Positions 48,981 to 59,215 are shown, counted from the stretch's first letter. The stretch: DNA of 63,901 nt from Pseudomonadota bacterium (GCA_022360315.1 JAKSDA010000491.1:1-63901), one strand, 5' to 3'. The notes: generated by a model from the letters alone, not told the origin. A program made the numbers and translations.

Positions 48981-50327
48981 GTGGCCAGTTCTTTTGCAAA
49001 TATCGGCAAGATCCCCGAGCTCAGAAAGCGCATCCTGTTCACGCTGGGGATGCTCGCGGTCTACCGGATCGGCATCTTTGTCACGGTTCCCGGCGTCAAC
49101 CGGGTCGAGATGGAGAACTTCATCCAGCGCGGCGGGCAGGGGTCATTTCTGGGCATGTTCAACATGTTCTCCGGCGGTGCGCTGGAGTCCCTGTCGATCT
49201 TCGCGTTGGGCATCATGCCCTACATCAGTGCGTCGATCATTCTGCAGCTTCTCACTGTGGTGATCCCCAAGCTGGATCAGCTCAACAAAGAGGGCGAGCA
49301 GGGACGCCGCAAGGTCAATCAGTACACTCGCTACGGGACCGTCGGGCTTTCGCTGGTCCAGGCGGCGTTCATCGCGTGGTGGCTGGAGGGATTGGGCCGC
49401 GGCGGCGGCGGATTCTCCGCCGGCGAAGTCGTCAACGACCCGGGTTGGGGTTTCCGCCTGATGACGATTCTGACCCTGACCACGGGAACCTGTTTCCTGA
49501 TGTGGCTGGGCGAGCAGATCACCGAACGCGGCATTGGCAATGGCATCTCGCTGCTCATTTTTGCCGGCATCGTGGCTGCCATGCCCGATGGCATCACCCA
49601 GCTGATCGGACGCAGCCGGACCGGAGATTTCGACGGCTTCATGCTGCTTCTCCTGTTCCTCATCGTGATGGGCACAGTGGCCGCCATCTGCTACTTCGAG
49701 CGCGCGCAGCGGCGAATTCCGGTTCAGTACACCAAGCGGCAGGTCGGTCGGAAGATGTACGCCGGCACGCAGACCCATCTCCCGCTCAAGATCAACGTGT
49801 CCGGCGTGATCCCGCCGATTTTCGCCTCGTCGATCATGCTGTTCCCGGCCCAGATCGCCAACATGGTCAACACCCCGTGGATGCAACAGATCGCCCAGGC
49901 GCTCAATCCCAATGATTGGCGGTACAACGTCGTCTACGTGCTCATGATCATTTTCTTCACCTTCTTCTACACCGCGGTTACATTCAACCCGGTCGATGTC
50001 GCCGACAATCTCAAGAAGGGCGGCGGCTTCATCCCGGGCATCCGACCAGGTAAGAAAACTGCTGAGTATATCGACTACGTACTCACTCGCATCACTGCGG
50101 CGGGCGCTGTCTACCTGTCGGCTGTGTGTCTGGTTCCAGTCCTTTTGCAAAACTGGATGCAGGTGCCGTTTTACTTCGGCGGAACCGGGCTACTCATCGT
50201 GGTCGGGGTGGCATTGGACACGGTCCAGCAGATCGAATCCCATTTAATAACAAGAAATTACGAAGGTTTTTCAGGGCCGAAGGGACCGCGTATCCGCGGC
50301 CGTACAACTGGTGGTCGCGGGCGTTAG
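48981..50327 (+). CDS. secY: Preprotein translocase subunit SecY
   Basis: 448 residues with ten membrane segments, from GTG 48981. N-terminal KIPELRKRILFTLGMLAVYR, plug and pore regions (GGALESLSIFALGIMPYISA), GNGISLLIFAGIVAAMP, the cytoplasmic loop QRRIPVQYTKRQVGRKMYAG and the C-terminal PGKKTAEYIDYVLTRITAAG are all present. It forms the protein-conducting channel of the inner membrane. A terminator-like hairpin follows 27 bases after the stop; adk, often next, is absent. Confidence 0.97.
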   Translation: MASSFANIGKIPELRKRILFTLGMLAVYRIGIFVTVPGVNRVEMENFIQRGGQGSFLGMFNMFSGGALESLSIFALGIMPYISASIILQLLTVVIPKLDQLNKEGEQGRRKVNQYTRYGTVGLSLVQAAFIAWWLEGLGRGGGGFSAGEVVNDPGWGFRLMTILTLTTGTCFLMWLGEQITERGIGNGISLLIFAGIVAAMPDGITQLIGRSRTGDFDGFMLLLLFLIVMGTVAAICYFERAQRRIPVQYTKRQVGRKMYAGTQTHLPLKINVSGVIPPIFASSIMLFPAQIANMVNTPWMQQIAQALNPNDWRYNVVYVLMIIFFTFFYTAVTFNPVDVADNLKKGGGFIPGIRPGKKTAEYIDYVLTRITAAGAVYLSAVCLVPVLLQNWMQVPFYFGGTGLLIVVGVALDTVQQIESHLITRNYEGFSGPKGPRIRGRTTGGRGR

Positions 50328-50353
50328 CCGAGCTGGAAATCCATTGTGATCAG

Positions 50354-50392
50354 CGCCGCCCCGTAGTTGTGGGAGCGGCGTTTTGCTGTTTT
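50354..50392 (+). terminator. Terminator-like hairpin between secY and map
   Basis: Arms 50354-50362 and 50371-50380 pair over nine base pairs with one bulged A (CGCCGC/GCGGCG plus CCC/GGG), around an 8-base loop, followed directly by TTTTGCTGTTTT. It ends seven bases before the map start codon, so it could act as a terminator or attenuator inside the superoperon and also limit access to the map initiation region. Confidence 0.65.
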
Positions 50393-50398
50393 GCACGC

Positions 50399-51178
<780 letters not shown>

Positions 51179-51250
51179 GAGTCGCAGCAAATGCCACCGC
51201 ATCAAGCACGGGAATTGGTAGTCAACGCAGTGGCGAAACGGTAATTGGTC

Positions 51251-51364
51251 ATGAAAGTAAGAGCCTCGATAAAACCTATTTGTCCCAAGTGCAAGATCAT
51301 CAAGCGCAGAGGCGTGGTGCGGATCATCTGCAGCAACCCACGGCACAAGCAGCGTCAGGGCTAG
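51251..51364 (+). CDS. rpmJ: 50S ribosomal protein bL36, zinc-binding form
   Basis: 37 residues: MKVRASIKPICPKCKIIKRR, then VVRIICSNPRHKQRQG. The zinc ligands C11, C14, C27 and H32 are all present. It is too short for most automatic calls but perfectly conserved. It lies 72 bases after map and 95 bases before rpsM. Confidence 0.96.
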   Translation: MKVRASIKPICPKCKIIKRRGVVRIICSNPRHKQRQG

Positions 51365-51459
51365 TGTTCTGCTGCTGCGGGCAGGCGTCGAATCACCTGC
51401 CTGCCGGCTGAATATCAATATGGCTTGAAAGACCACGACGAAGAGTACGGAGAAAGCGC

Positions 51460-51843
51460 ATGGCTCGTATTGCTGGTGTCGACCTTCCCCGCAATAAGCG
51501 GATCGAGATCGCGTTGACCTATATTTTTGGAATCGGGCGCAAGAAGTCCCAGGAAGTGCTGGGCTCGGCCGGAGTATCCCCCGACAAGCGCACCGTCGAC
51601 CTCGACGAAAACGATGTGCGCCGAATTCGCGACGTTATCGAGGCTCACCACAAGGTCGAAGGCGACCTGCGACGCGAAGTCAACATGAACATCAAGCGTC
51701 TCATGGACCTGGGCTGTTATCGCGGTCTTCGCCACCGGCGCAATTTGCCGGTGCGGGGCCAGCGGACCAGTACCAACGCGCGCACCCGCAAGGGGCCGCG
51801 GCGCCTGGCGGTCAAGAAAAAGGGAACGCCCGGCAAGAAGTAG
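51460..51843 (+). CDS. rpsM: 30S ribosomal protein uS13
   Basis: 127 residues: MARIAGVDLPRNKRIEIALT, YIFGIGRKKSQEVLGSAGVS and the C-terminal tail RGLRHRRNLPVRGQRTSTNA, TRKGPRRLAVKKKG. It makes the intersubunit bridges to 23S rRNA and 5S RNP at the head of the 30S subunit. It starts the alpha-operon block rpsM-rpsK-rpsD-rpoA-rplQ. Confidence 0.97.
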   Translation: MARIAGVDLPRNKRIEIALTYIFGIGRKKSQEVLGSAGVSPDKRTVDLDENDVRRIRDVIEAHHKVEGDLRREVNMNIKRLMDLGCYRGLRHRRNLPVRGQRTSTNARTRKGPRRLAVKKKGTPGKK

Positions 51844-51912
51844 CAAAGTGGTAGACCGATGCCGCCCGGTTGCACCTGACAGCGGGGCAGCTTCTCACGT
51901 TGGGAACCAGCG

Positions 51913-52302
51913 ATGGCACAGCCAAAACGTCAAACCAAAAAGAAAGTCCGCAAGAATATTCAGAGCGGAGTCGCCCACATCACGGCGACATTCAACAACA
52001 CGATCGTGAGTATCACCGACGTGTCGGGCAACGTGATTTCGTGGTCGTCGGCCGGCACCTGTGGGTTCAAGGGTTCGCGGAAGTCGACCCCATTTGCCGC
52101 CCAGCTGGCCGCCGAGGATGCGGCCAAAAAAGCCATGGAGCACGGGATGCGCAACATCGTCGTGTATGTGAAAGGGCCCGGGGCTGGCCGCGAGTCGGCG
52201 CTGCGCGCACTCAACGCCGCCGGGTTCAAGATCAGTCTCATTCGCGACGTCACGCCGGTGCCCCACAACGGCTGCCGGCCGCGCAAGAGGCGCCGGGTGT
52301 AG
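51913..52302 (+). CDS. rpsK: 30S ribosomal protein uS11
   Basis: 129 residues: KKKVRKNIQSGVAHITATFN, NTIVSITDVSGNVISWSSAG, FKGSRKSTPFAAQLAAEDAA and the end VTPVPHNGCRPRKRRRV. Standard length. It forms part of the 30S platform at the exit-site mRNA path. Confidence 0.97.
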   Translation: MAQPKRQTKKKVRKNIQSGVAHITATFNNTIVSITDVSGNVISWSSAGTCGFKGSRKSTPFAAQLAAEDAAKKAMEHGMRNIVVYVKGPGAGRESALRALNAAGFKISLIRDVTPVPHNGCRPRKRRRV

Positions 52303-52415
52303 TCCGGGCAATTGTAGTCAATTACACACGCGACCGGTTTGCCGATGTCGTTTCGACAGCATCGGGCAAATCCAATCAGCACCACACGAAGCAAACACCG
52401 AATCGAGGAATAGAG

Positions 52416-53045
52416 ATGGCCAGGTATACAGGTCCCGTTTGTCGGCTCTGCCGGCGCGAAGACATGAAGCTCTTCTTGAAAGGAGAGCGCTGCTATACCG
52501 ACAAGTGCGGCTACGAACGCCGATCGTATCCACCCGGTCAACACGGCCAGGCCCGGCGACGCAAGCGTTCCGACTATGGCGAGCAGCTTCGCGAAAAGCA
52601 GAAGGTCAAGCGCATCTACGGAATTGCCGAGCGGCAATTCCGCGGTTACTACCACCGAGCTGCGCGCATGAAAGGTGTGACTGGCGAGAATCTCATTCAA
52701 CTCCTGGAGCGGCGTCTGGACAACGTCGTGTACCGCATGGGGTTTGTCAGTGACCACGCCGAGGGGCGCCAGCTGGTCCGACATGGCCATTTCAAGGTGA
52801 ATGGCCAGCGAGTCGATATTCCGTCATATCTGGTGCGATCGGGCGATGTTGTCGAGGTCAGAGACAAATCGCGGACCATCGGGCGTATTGTTGAGGCGCT
52901 CGGTGCAGTGGAGCGTCGCGGCGTTCCGGAGTGGATCACCCTGGACAAGGACGCGTTCAAGGGGACGGTCAAGACGCTACCGACTCGTGCCGATGTCACC
53001 CTTCCCATCCGCGAGCAGCTCATTGTCGAGCTTTATTCGAAATAG
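52416..53045 (+). CDS. rpsD: 30S ribosomal protein uS4, zinc-binding form
   Basis: 209 residues from ATG 52416 (MARYTGPVCRLCRREDMKLF). C9, C12, C26 and C31 form the zinc site of the cysteine-containing paralogue type. The S4 RNA-binding domain reads LERRLDNVVYRMGFVSDHAE, then GHFKVNGQRVDIPSYLVRSG. It nucleates 16S rRNA 5'-domain assembly and in other bacteria represses the alpha operon. rpoA follows 98 bases later. Confidence 0.96.
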   Translation: MARYTGPVCRLCRREDMKLFLKGERCYTDKCGYERRSYPPGQHGQARRRKRSDYGEQLREKQKVKRIYGIAERQFRGYYHRAARMKGVTGENLIQLLERRLDNVVYRMGFVSDHAEGRQLVRHGHFKVNGQRVDIPSYLVRSGDVVEVRDKSRTIGRIVEALGAVERRGVPEWITLDKDAFKGTVKTLPTRADVTLPIREQLIVELYSK

Positions 53046-53143
53046 ACGATCCAATGCCGGACGCTTCACCGTTCCACACTGCTAGGCCAACTACTTCGCT
53101 CGGCTCGGAGACAGCTGTCGACGGGTCCTCGGAGGAACTCGCA

Positions 53144-54220
<1,077 letters not shown>

Positions 54221-54260
54221 CGCGCGGGCATCCCGAGCGCAGTGAAAGGACAGAATAGCG

Positions 54261-54677
54261 ATGCGCCACCGCAAGACAGGACGCCGGCTGGGCCGCAGTT
54301 CCAGCCATCGCAAGGCACTTTTCTCCAACATGGTCGCGGCCCTGGTCAAGGCCGGCCGAATTCACACCACCGAGGCCAAGGCCAAAGAGCTCCGTGGCAT
54401 TGCCGAACGCACCATCAACTGGGGCGTCTCGGTGAGCGAACTTCTGGCCAAGGAGCCCGACAAGCTCAGCCAGATCGAGCGTGCCCGGCTTGTCCACGCC
54501 AGGCGGATGGCTCAGCGTGTCCTCAAAGATCAGGACGCCCTCGAAAAATTATTTGCCGAGATCGCCCCCCAGGTGGCCGATCGTCCGGGCGGCTACACCC
54601 GCGTGCTCAAGACCCGAAACCGCCGCGGCGACGCCGCACCCATGGCGTTTATCGAGATCGTCGGACTGGACGCGTAG
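54261..54677 (+). CDS. rplQ: 50S ribosomal protein bL17
   Basis: 138 residues: MRHRKTGRRLGRSSSHRKAL, FSNMVAALVKAGRIHTTEAK, AKELRGIAERTINWGV and the C-terminal GGYTRVLKTRNRRGDAAPMA, FIEIVGLD. Complete. It ends the alpha operon in most genomes; here an export-gate gene begins 72 bases later with no convincing terminator between them. Confidence 0.97.
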   Translation: MRHRKTGRRLGRSSSHRKALFSNMVAALVKAGRIHTTEAKAKELRGIAERTINWGVSVSELLAKEPDKLSQIERARLVHARRMAQRVLKDQDALEKLFAEIAPQVADRPGGYTRVLKTRNRRGDAAPMAFIEIVGLDA

Positions 54678-54749
54678 CCCCGGTCGACAGCTCGCCCGGC
54701 ACCTGTATGGGCGGGAAATGTTGGTCCGGTATGGTAGGTTGTCGGCGCT

Positions 54750-55211
54750 GTGATAGAGACTGCTCCGACAAATGGCCTGCCGGGAGGCTACGGCGAATTT
54801 CTGCTCACCTCGTTGCTGGTTTTGGCGTTGGTGTGCATTCTGGCCTGGGCAGCCGTCCGTTTTGGGACGAACAGGCTGCGCACGATGGCTCGAGCCGGCC
54901 AGTTTGGCCCGATTCGCATCGTGGCCCGAGCTCCACTCGAATTCGGTCACACCCTGTATGTCGCCGAGGTCGCCGGCAAGGTCGTGCTGCTCGCGACCGG
55001 GGAGAGCGGTGTGAACCTGTTGGCCGAGCTCGACAGCCATGCTGTGGACAGCGCGCTGGCCGGGGCTGCCGAGAGTCCTGCCAGGGGATTTGCCGCGCTC
55101 GTTTGCGGTGCACTCGGCCGGCCGTTGCGCGCCCGTCACACCTGCCAGCCTGCGACTGACCAGCCACTCGAAGGCACCGGCCGGGACTCGCGCCAGGTGA
55201 GGAGTGACTGA
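54750..55211 (+). CDS. fliO: FliO-like export-gate assembly protein
   Basis: 153 residues from GTG 54750. One N-terminal membrane helix (FLLTSLLVLALVCILAWAAV) is followed by the FliO-type domain: FGPIRIVARAPLEFGHTLYV, then AEVAGKVVLLATGESGVNLL. The C-terminal 60 residues are not conserved. FliO helps FliP assemble in flagellar systems and is usually absent from virulence-type secretion systems. Its stop overlaps the FliP start (TGATG). The family is divergent, so the call leans on this coupling and on the domain pattern. Confidence 0.75.
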   Translation: MIETAPTNGLPGGYGEFLLTSLLVLALVCILAWAAVRFGTNRLRTMARAGQFGPIRIVARAPLEFGHTLYVAEVAGKVVLLATGESGVNLLAELDSHAVDSALAGAAESPARGFAALVCGALGRPLRARHTCQPATDQPLEGTGRDSRQVRSD

Positions 55212-55888
55212 TGGCCGATATCTCGATGGGGGACGGCGCAGTGCCCACCGGAGCGCTGGTCCTGGGCATGGCTCTGCTTCCATTTGCCCTGGTGATGCTG
55301 ACCTGTTTCACCAAACTGGTCGTGGTTCTGTCGCTTTTGCGTCATGCCCTGGGTGTGCCCAGCGTGCCGCCCAATGTGGTGGTGACCGGCCTGGCTCTGG
55401 CTCTCACCGGGTTTGTCCTGGCCCCTCTGGGCAGCGAGATCGCCGGTGCCGTGGCGCCTGCGCTCGAATCTCGAGCCGACTCGAGTTCTCGGCGCCAGGC
55501 CGATGAGGCGATTGTGGCCGAGGTCATCGACCGAGCCCGCGAGCCTGTGCGCAGATTTCTGGCCCAACAGACCCGGGCGGGCGACCGCGCCATGTTTGCC
55601 GCAGTGGCCCGGGACCTCGGCTGGGCGGGCGAGCCCAGCGGGCAGGGTGATTTTGCCGTTCTCATTCCCGCCTTCTTGACCAGCGAACTACACAGCGCCT
55701 TTGCCGCCGCTTTTCTCCTGTTCTTGCCGTTTCTGGTCATCGATCTCGTGGTTGCCAGTACTCTGCTCGCGCTCGGCATGTCCACCATGTCGCCCACGGC
55801 AGTATCCCTGCCGCTCAAGTTGCTGCTCTTTGTCCTGGCCGATGGATGGCAGCTGGTGGCGCGTGGTCTTGCCCTGGGATACGCGTGA
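55211..55888 (+). CDS. fliP: Type III export gate protein FliP/SctR
   Basis: 225 residues with four membrane segments. Conserved stretches are LLPFALVMLTCFTKLVVVLS, LLRHALGVPSVPPNVVVTGL and the C-terminal LLLFVLADGWQLVARGLALG, plus LIPAFLTSELHSAF before the third helix. There is no cleavable signal peptide, and FTK replaces the usual flagellar FTR; both features resemble SctR of non-flagellar systems. With FliQ and FliR it builds the helical export gate in the inner membrane. It overlaps both neighbours by a single base (TGATG). Confidence 0.93.
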   Translation: MADISMGDGAVPTGALVLGMALLPFALVMLTCFTKLVVVLSLLRHALGVPSVPPNVVVTGLALALTGFVLAPLGSEIAGAVAPALESRADSSSRRQADEAIVAEVIDRAREPVRRFLAQQTRAGDRAMFAAVARDLGWAGEPSGQGDFAVLIPAFLTSELHSAFAAAFLLFLPFLVIDLVVASTLLALGMSTMSPTAVSLPLKLLLFVLADGWQLVARGLALGYA

Positions 55889-56178
55889 TGCAGCCGGCGT
55901 TTCCAACCGCGACCGAGGTGCTGATCGAGGTGGCGCGCGAAGGTCTGTATCTGGCGGCTCTGCTGTCGGCTCCGGCTGTGCTGGCCGGGCTCGCTGTCGG
56001 GTTGATGGTCGGAGCCGTCCAGGCCGCCACACACATCCAGGAGCCCATTATCGGCCTGGTGCCCAGAGCGATCGCTGTGGTTGCGGCGCTTTCGGTATGT
56101 TTGCCGTGGATGGCGCGCCATCTTGTCGAGTTTACCGCCCAGCTCTTCGAACTCCTGCCCGCCGTGGCCGGAGCGTGA
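55888..56178 (+). CDS. fliQ: Type III export gate protein FliQ/SctS
   Basis: 96 residues from ATG 55888 with two membrane helices: LYLAALLSAPAVLAGLAVGL, then MVGAVQAATHIQEPIIGLVP and AIAVVAALSVCLPWMARHLV. The QxxTxIQE-like turn (VQAATHIQEP) is diagnostic. Size is normal. The gene is coupled upstream to fliP and downstream to fliR (GTGA overlap). Confidence 0.92.
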   Translation: MQPAFPTATEVLIEVAREGLYLAALLSAPAVLAGLAVGLMVGAVQAATHIQEPIIGLVPRAIAVVAALSVCLPWMARHLVEFTAQLFELLPAVAGA

Positions 56179-57077
56179 CATTGCACTGGACCGCCATCGA
56201 GCCGAGCACCGCCGATCTCGTCCGATCGGCAGGGCCTCTGGCCCTCGATGCACTACTGATCTCGGCCCGGCTGATTCCGATTGCGTTTCTCGTGCCGATG
56301 TTTGGCTGGTCGCGCTCCGTGCTGGTGCGCCTCACAGTGGCCGCTGCCATGACCGCAGCGCTGCTTCCCGCCCTATCACCTGGTTTCTCCGTTGCCCTTT
56401 TGCCATCGACTGTGCGATCGGCGACTGCTCTGGCCGCTATCCCGGCCAATATCGCCTGGTCGACCATCGCGCTGGTGGCCGCCAAAGAGGTCGCCCTCGG
56501 AGCTGTGCTCGGTTTCGTGGCTGGGTTGCCGTTTTACGCCGCAATTGCCTGTGGTTTGCTCATGGATTCGGCGTGTGGACTGAACCTTGCCGACACCGGC
56601 CGATCGCGTCCGAAACCAGCGTCCTCCTCGCCGCTCAGCCAATTTGCACTGCTCGTCGCAGTGGTGATGTTCTTTGGTACAGGCGGACACCGGATCGTTT
56701 TGCGCGCCGTGGCGGCCAGCTATGAAGCCTGGCCCCTGGCCGCCATGCCCGGTGGTCAGGCTTTGTGGCAGGCTGGAGCCGAGCACGTGATCGGGCATCT
56801 CATCGCCGCCACGGCCGGTCTATTGGTCTCTGCCGTGGGTATGGCCGCGCCGGTCCTGGCCGCCAGTTTTTTGTCTGAATTGGCATTTGCACTGGCCGAC
56901 CGGGCCGGCTCTCGACCCGCCCGGTCCACCGCCCGATTGCCGGTGCGTGCCCTGTTCGCCATCATTGTGCTGGCTCTGGCTGTGCCGGCATTGACCGCGG
57001 CGATCGCCGGCCACGGCCACGAGCTCGACCGCTCGCTGCGACAACTAGTCGGTGAGGTCACTGCCACGCTGCCATGA
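56175..57077 (+). CDS. fliR: Type III export gate protein FliR/SctT
   Basis: 300 residues from GTG 56175, overlapping the fliQ stop. Around six membrane segments: ARLIPIAFLVPMFGWSRSVL near the N terminus, AAKEVALGAVLGFVAGLPFY, and MFFGTGGHRIVLRAVAASYE followed by AWPL, which matches the FliR/SctT block GGH-x-x-x-x-x-x-x-x-SYxxxPL. GGH rather than NGHH, and LPF in the gating helix, look more SctT-like. It ends overlapping the 3' end of the convergent flhB-like gene by 20 bases. Confidence 0.92.
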   Translation: MTLHWTAIEPSTADLVRSAGPLALDALLISARLIPIAFLVPMFGWSRSVLVRLTVAAAMTAALLPALSPGFSVALLPSTVRSATALAAIPANIAWSTIALVAAKEVALGAVLGFVAGLPFYAAIACGLLMDSACGLNLADTGRSRPKPASSSPLSQFALLVAVVMFFGTGGHRIVLRAVAASYEAWPLAAMPGGQALWQAGAEHVIGHLIAATAGLLVSAVGMAAPVLAASFLSELAFALADRAGSRPARSTARLPVRALFAIIVLALAVPALTAAIAGHGHELDRSLRQLVGEVTATLP

Positions 57078-58191
57078 TGCGAGCCACGGCGAGGTGAAGA
57101 TGGTCGGGAATCGCGGCGCCGATCGGAAGTGCGTTCACAGCGTCGGCCACCAGCCGGTCGTGAACGACCGGAATCCCCGTCCGGCGGGCAAGGTCTGCGA
57201 TGTGCCGGCCGACAAGGTGCGCACCGTGTGCCGCGACGCGCGGCGCGGTCATGGAGCGCGGATCACGGGCCAGGGCGACGGGGGTCTGGTCTCCGGTGAT
57301 GACCAGACACGATCGCTGCACAGCCGCGGCAACTGCAGCAGGATCGATCGAATAGCCGGCTGACCGGCCGCTCTGCTCGGTGACAGCTCCGCCTCGCACG
57401 GCTTGCCGCGACCTCGGAACCGAATGGCCGGCGGCGACAATCTCCGCGTGAACTTGTCTGCGATGCGAACGGCGCACTGGATCCCGGCCGCTTTCCCGCT
57501 CTTCGCGGCGAGCTTCTTGCCGCGACATCATGAGTGCGCGCCGGTGTTGTCGTCGCTGCAAAACCCAGTCGATCAGGCCGAAAGCGAAAAGGGCCAGGCC
57601 GATACGCATGACCAGGAGCGCTGCCACCACACCGGTGACTCGCCCGGCCCGAGCCACAGGCAGGCCAGCCAGATTGGCCAGATCACCGGCGTGGCGCATC
57701 AACAGCTCGCCGACCAATACAGCGATGACCACACCCTTCGCCGCAACCGCCGCCAATGCGAGGATTGTTTCGACCGACCAAAGTCGGACCAATGCGTTGC
57801 CGGGTTTCAGGCGTTGCCAGGCCGGCAAGCAACGTGCTGGCGCGATCATGGCCCGGGTCTGTATCAGCCCGACAACGATCGAAATTCCGGCACCGGCAGC
57901 AAACACCCATATCGAGACATGTAGCCAGGACAGTAAAGAGGGCGGAAACTCGGCCGCGATTGCGAGTAGCTGGCCGGGATCGTGGGTTATTCTGGCTGTT
58001 GCCGCGCGGTGGAGACCGTTCTGAATTGTGGTCACCAGGGGGGGGAAGAGTTGCGATGCCAGCGCGACGAGAACCAGGATTGCGGCGGCCAAGCCACCTG
58101 CACTGGTGAGTTCGCTGCTGGCGGCCGCGATACCGTGTTGGCGAGCCCGACGCAAACGGCGTTTACTCGGCGGTTTCGACGTTTCGGCCAT
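57058..58191 (-). CDS. flhB: FlhB/SctU-family export switch protein lacking the NPTH cleavage motif
   Basis: 377 residues from ATG 58191. The start KPPSKRRLRRARQHGIAAAS, four membrane segments and the cytoplasmic MMSRQEARREERESGRDP are clearly FlhB. The C-terminal domain is recognisable (MTAPRVAAHGAHLVGRHIAD, RTGIPVVHDRLVADAV), but where family members have NPTH for self-cleavage this protein has GDQT at 300-303 (VITGDQTPVAL for VVTNPTHYAVAL), with one residue deleted. An extra 25 residues precede the motif. No frameshift is needed. It is convergent with fliR and divergent from galU. Confidence 0.85.
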   Translation of the reverse strand: MAETSKPPSKRRLRRARQHGIAAASSELTSAGGLAAAILVLVALASQLFPPLVTTIQNGLHRAATARITHDPGQLLAIAAEFPPSLLSWLHVSIWVFAAGAGISIVVGLIQTRAMIAPARCLPAWQRLKPGNALVRLWSVETILALAAVAAKGVVIAVLVGELLMRHAGDLANLAGLPVARAGRVTGVVAALLVMRIGLALFAFGLIDWVLQRRQHRRALMMSRQEARREERESGRDPVRRSHRRQVHAEIVAAGHSVPRSRQAVRGGAVTEQSGRSAGYSIDPAAVAAAVQRSCLVITGDQTPVALARDPRSMTAPRVAAHGAHLVGRHIADLARRTGIPVVHDRLVADAVNALPIGAAIPDHLHLAVARIMAAWQ

Positions 58192-58213
58192 GGTTTGATC
58201 GGAGCCGGCGAAT

Positions 58214-58244
58214 TTGCCTATCGGCCGTCCTGGTCTGGTAAAAT
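58214..58244 (+). promoter_or_regulatory. Candidate galU promoter giving a leaderless transcript
   Basis: TTGCCT (58214-58219), 19 bases, then an extended -10 TGG-TAAAAT (58239-58244). The -10 ends six bases before the galU ATG at 58251, so transcription would begin at or next to the start codon. No Shine-Dalgarno sequence precedes the ATG. Confidence 0.5.
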
Positions 58245-58250
58245 GCCTAT

Positions 58251-59195
58251 ATGCCATCGGTGCGTAAAGCAATAATTCCTGCGGCGGGGCTGGGAACTCG
58301 ATTTCTCCCGGCGACCAAGGCGATCCCCAAGGAAATGTTGCCCATCGTCGATACCCCGACCATACAGCTCGTGGTCGATGAGGCTGTACGTGCCGGAATC
58401 ACCGACATAGTCGTGGTCAACGGGCGCCACAAAGTGGCTATCGAGGATCATTTCGATCACGCATTTGAACTCGAGCACACGCTGCGCGAGCGCCAGCACG
58501 AAGAGCTTCTCGCCTCGGTCGAGCGGGTCTCGGCCATGGCGCGGTTGATCTCGGTCCGGCAAAAATCTCCACTGGGTCTGGGCCACGCCGTGCTCTGTGC
58601 TCGCGAGGTGATCGGCGACGAACCCTTTGCCGTGTTGCTCGGCGACGATCTCATAGACAACGACGAGCGGCCGGGAATCGGCCAATTGTGTCAAGTGTAT
58701 GACGAGACCGAGTCGGGCACGATCGCGGTAATGGAAGTGCCGCCGGGCGACGAACATCTCTATGGGATTATCGACGGCGAACGGGTAAGGTCGGACGGTC
58801 AACCATCGGACGCATTTGTATCGAATTCACCGCAGGTGGGAGCGCGATATCGAGTTCGCGACATGGTTGAGAAACCGGCGCCGGGCACGGCGCCATCGCG
58901 GCTTGCCGTGGTTGGTCGCTATGTATTACCGCCTGCGGTCTGGCCTTTGTTGGCGGCCACGAAACCGGGTCGGGGCGGCGAAATCCAGTTGACCGACGCC
59001 TTGCGCGAGCTGGCTCAGCGCCCATCGCCCGGGCTTCTCGGTGTTGTTCTGGACGGACTGCGGCACGACGCTGGCCACAAGTTGGGTTATTTGCGCGCCA
59101 ATATTGCATATGCGCTCAAGCGATCCGAGATGCGACAACCCATTTTGGCCATGCTGCGCGAATTCCTGGCTGACCCGGCCCAGTCAGACCCCTGA
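58251..59195 (+). CDS. galU: UTP--glucose-1-phosphate uridylyltransferase
   Basis: 314 residues. The nucleotidyltransferase signature is intact: KAIIPAAGLGTRFLPATKAI, PKEMLPIVDTPTIQLVVDEA, SPLGLGHAVLCAREVIGDEP, FAVLLGDDLID, and GRGGEIQLTDALRELA. It makes UDP-glucose for polysaccharide, LPS and glycogen precursors in the cytoplasm. The ATG follows a promoter -10 so closely that a leaderless mRNA is likely. The egtD-type gene starts 20 bases after its stop. Confidence 0.97.
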   Translation: MPSVRKAIIPAAGLGTRFLPATKAIPKEMLPIVDTPTIQLVVDEAVRAGITDIVVVNGRHKVAIEDHFDHAFELEHTLRERQHEELLASVERVSAMARLISVRQKSPLGLGHAVLCAREVIGDEPFAVLLGDDLIDNDERPGIGQLCQVYDETESGTIAVMEVPPGDEHLYGIIDGERVRSDGQPSDAFVSNSPQVGARYRVRDMVEKPAPGTAPSRLAVVGRYVLPPAVWPLLAATKPGRGGEIQLTDALRELAQRPSPGLLGVVLDGLRHDAGHKLGYLRANIAYALKRSEMRQPILAMLREFLADPAQSDP

Positions 59196-59215
59196 GTCGA
59201 GTACATTCGGGCCAA

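Noticed and set aside
48245..49915. Plus-strand frame of 556 codons, Lys/Pro/Ser-rich, across rplO and secY
   Set aside because: It is the shifted reading of the 18-base repeat followed by shifted secY; secY and the uL15 body are conserved in the other frame.
53054..53143. Earlier in-frame start of rpoA (ATG 53054)
   Set aside because: It has no ribosome-binding site and adds 30 non-conserved residues; ATG 53144 has GGAGG at ideal spacing.
57283..57294. Frameshift as the explanation for the missing NPTH in the FlhB-like protein
   Set aside because: Conserved family sequence continues in the same frame on both sides of the motif, so no frame change is needed; only substitutions and one codon deletion are required.
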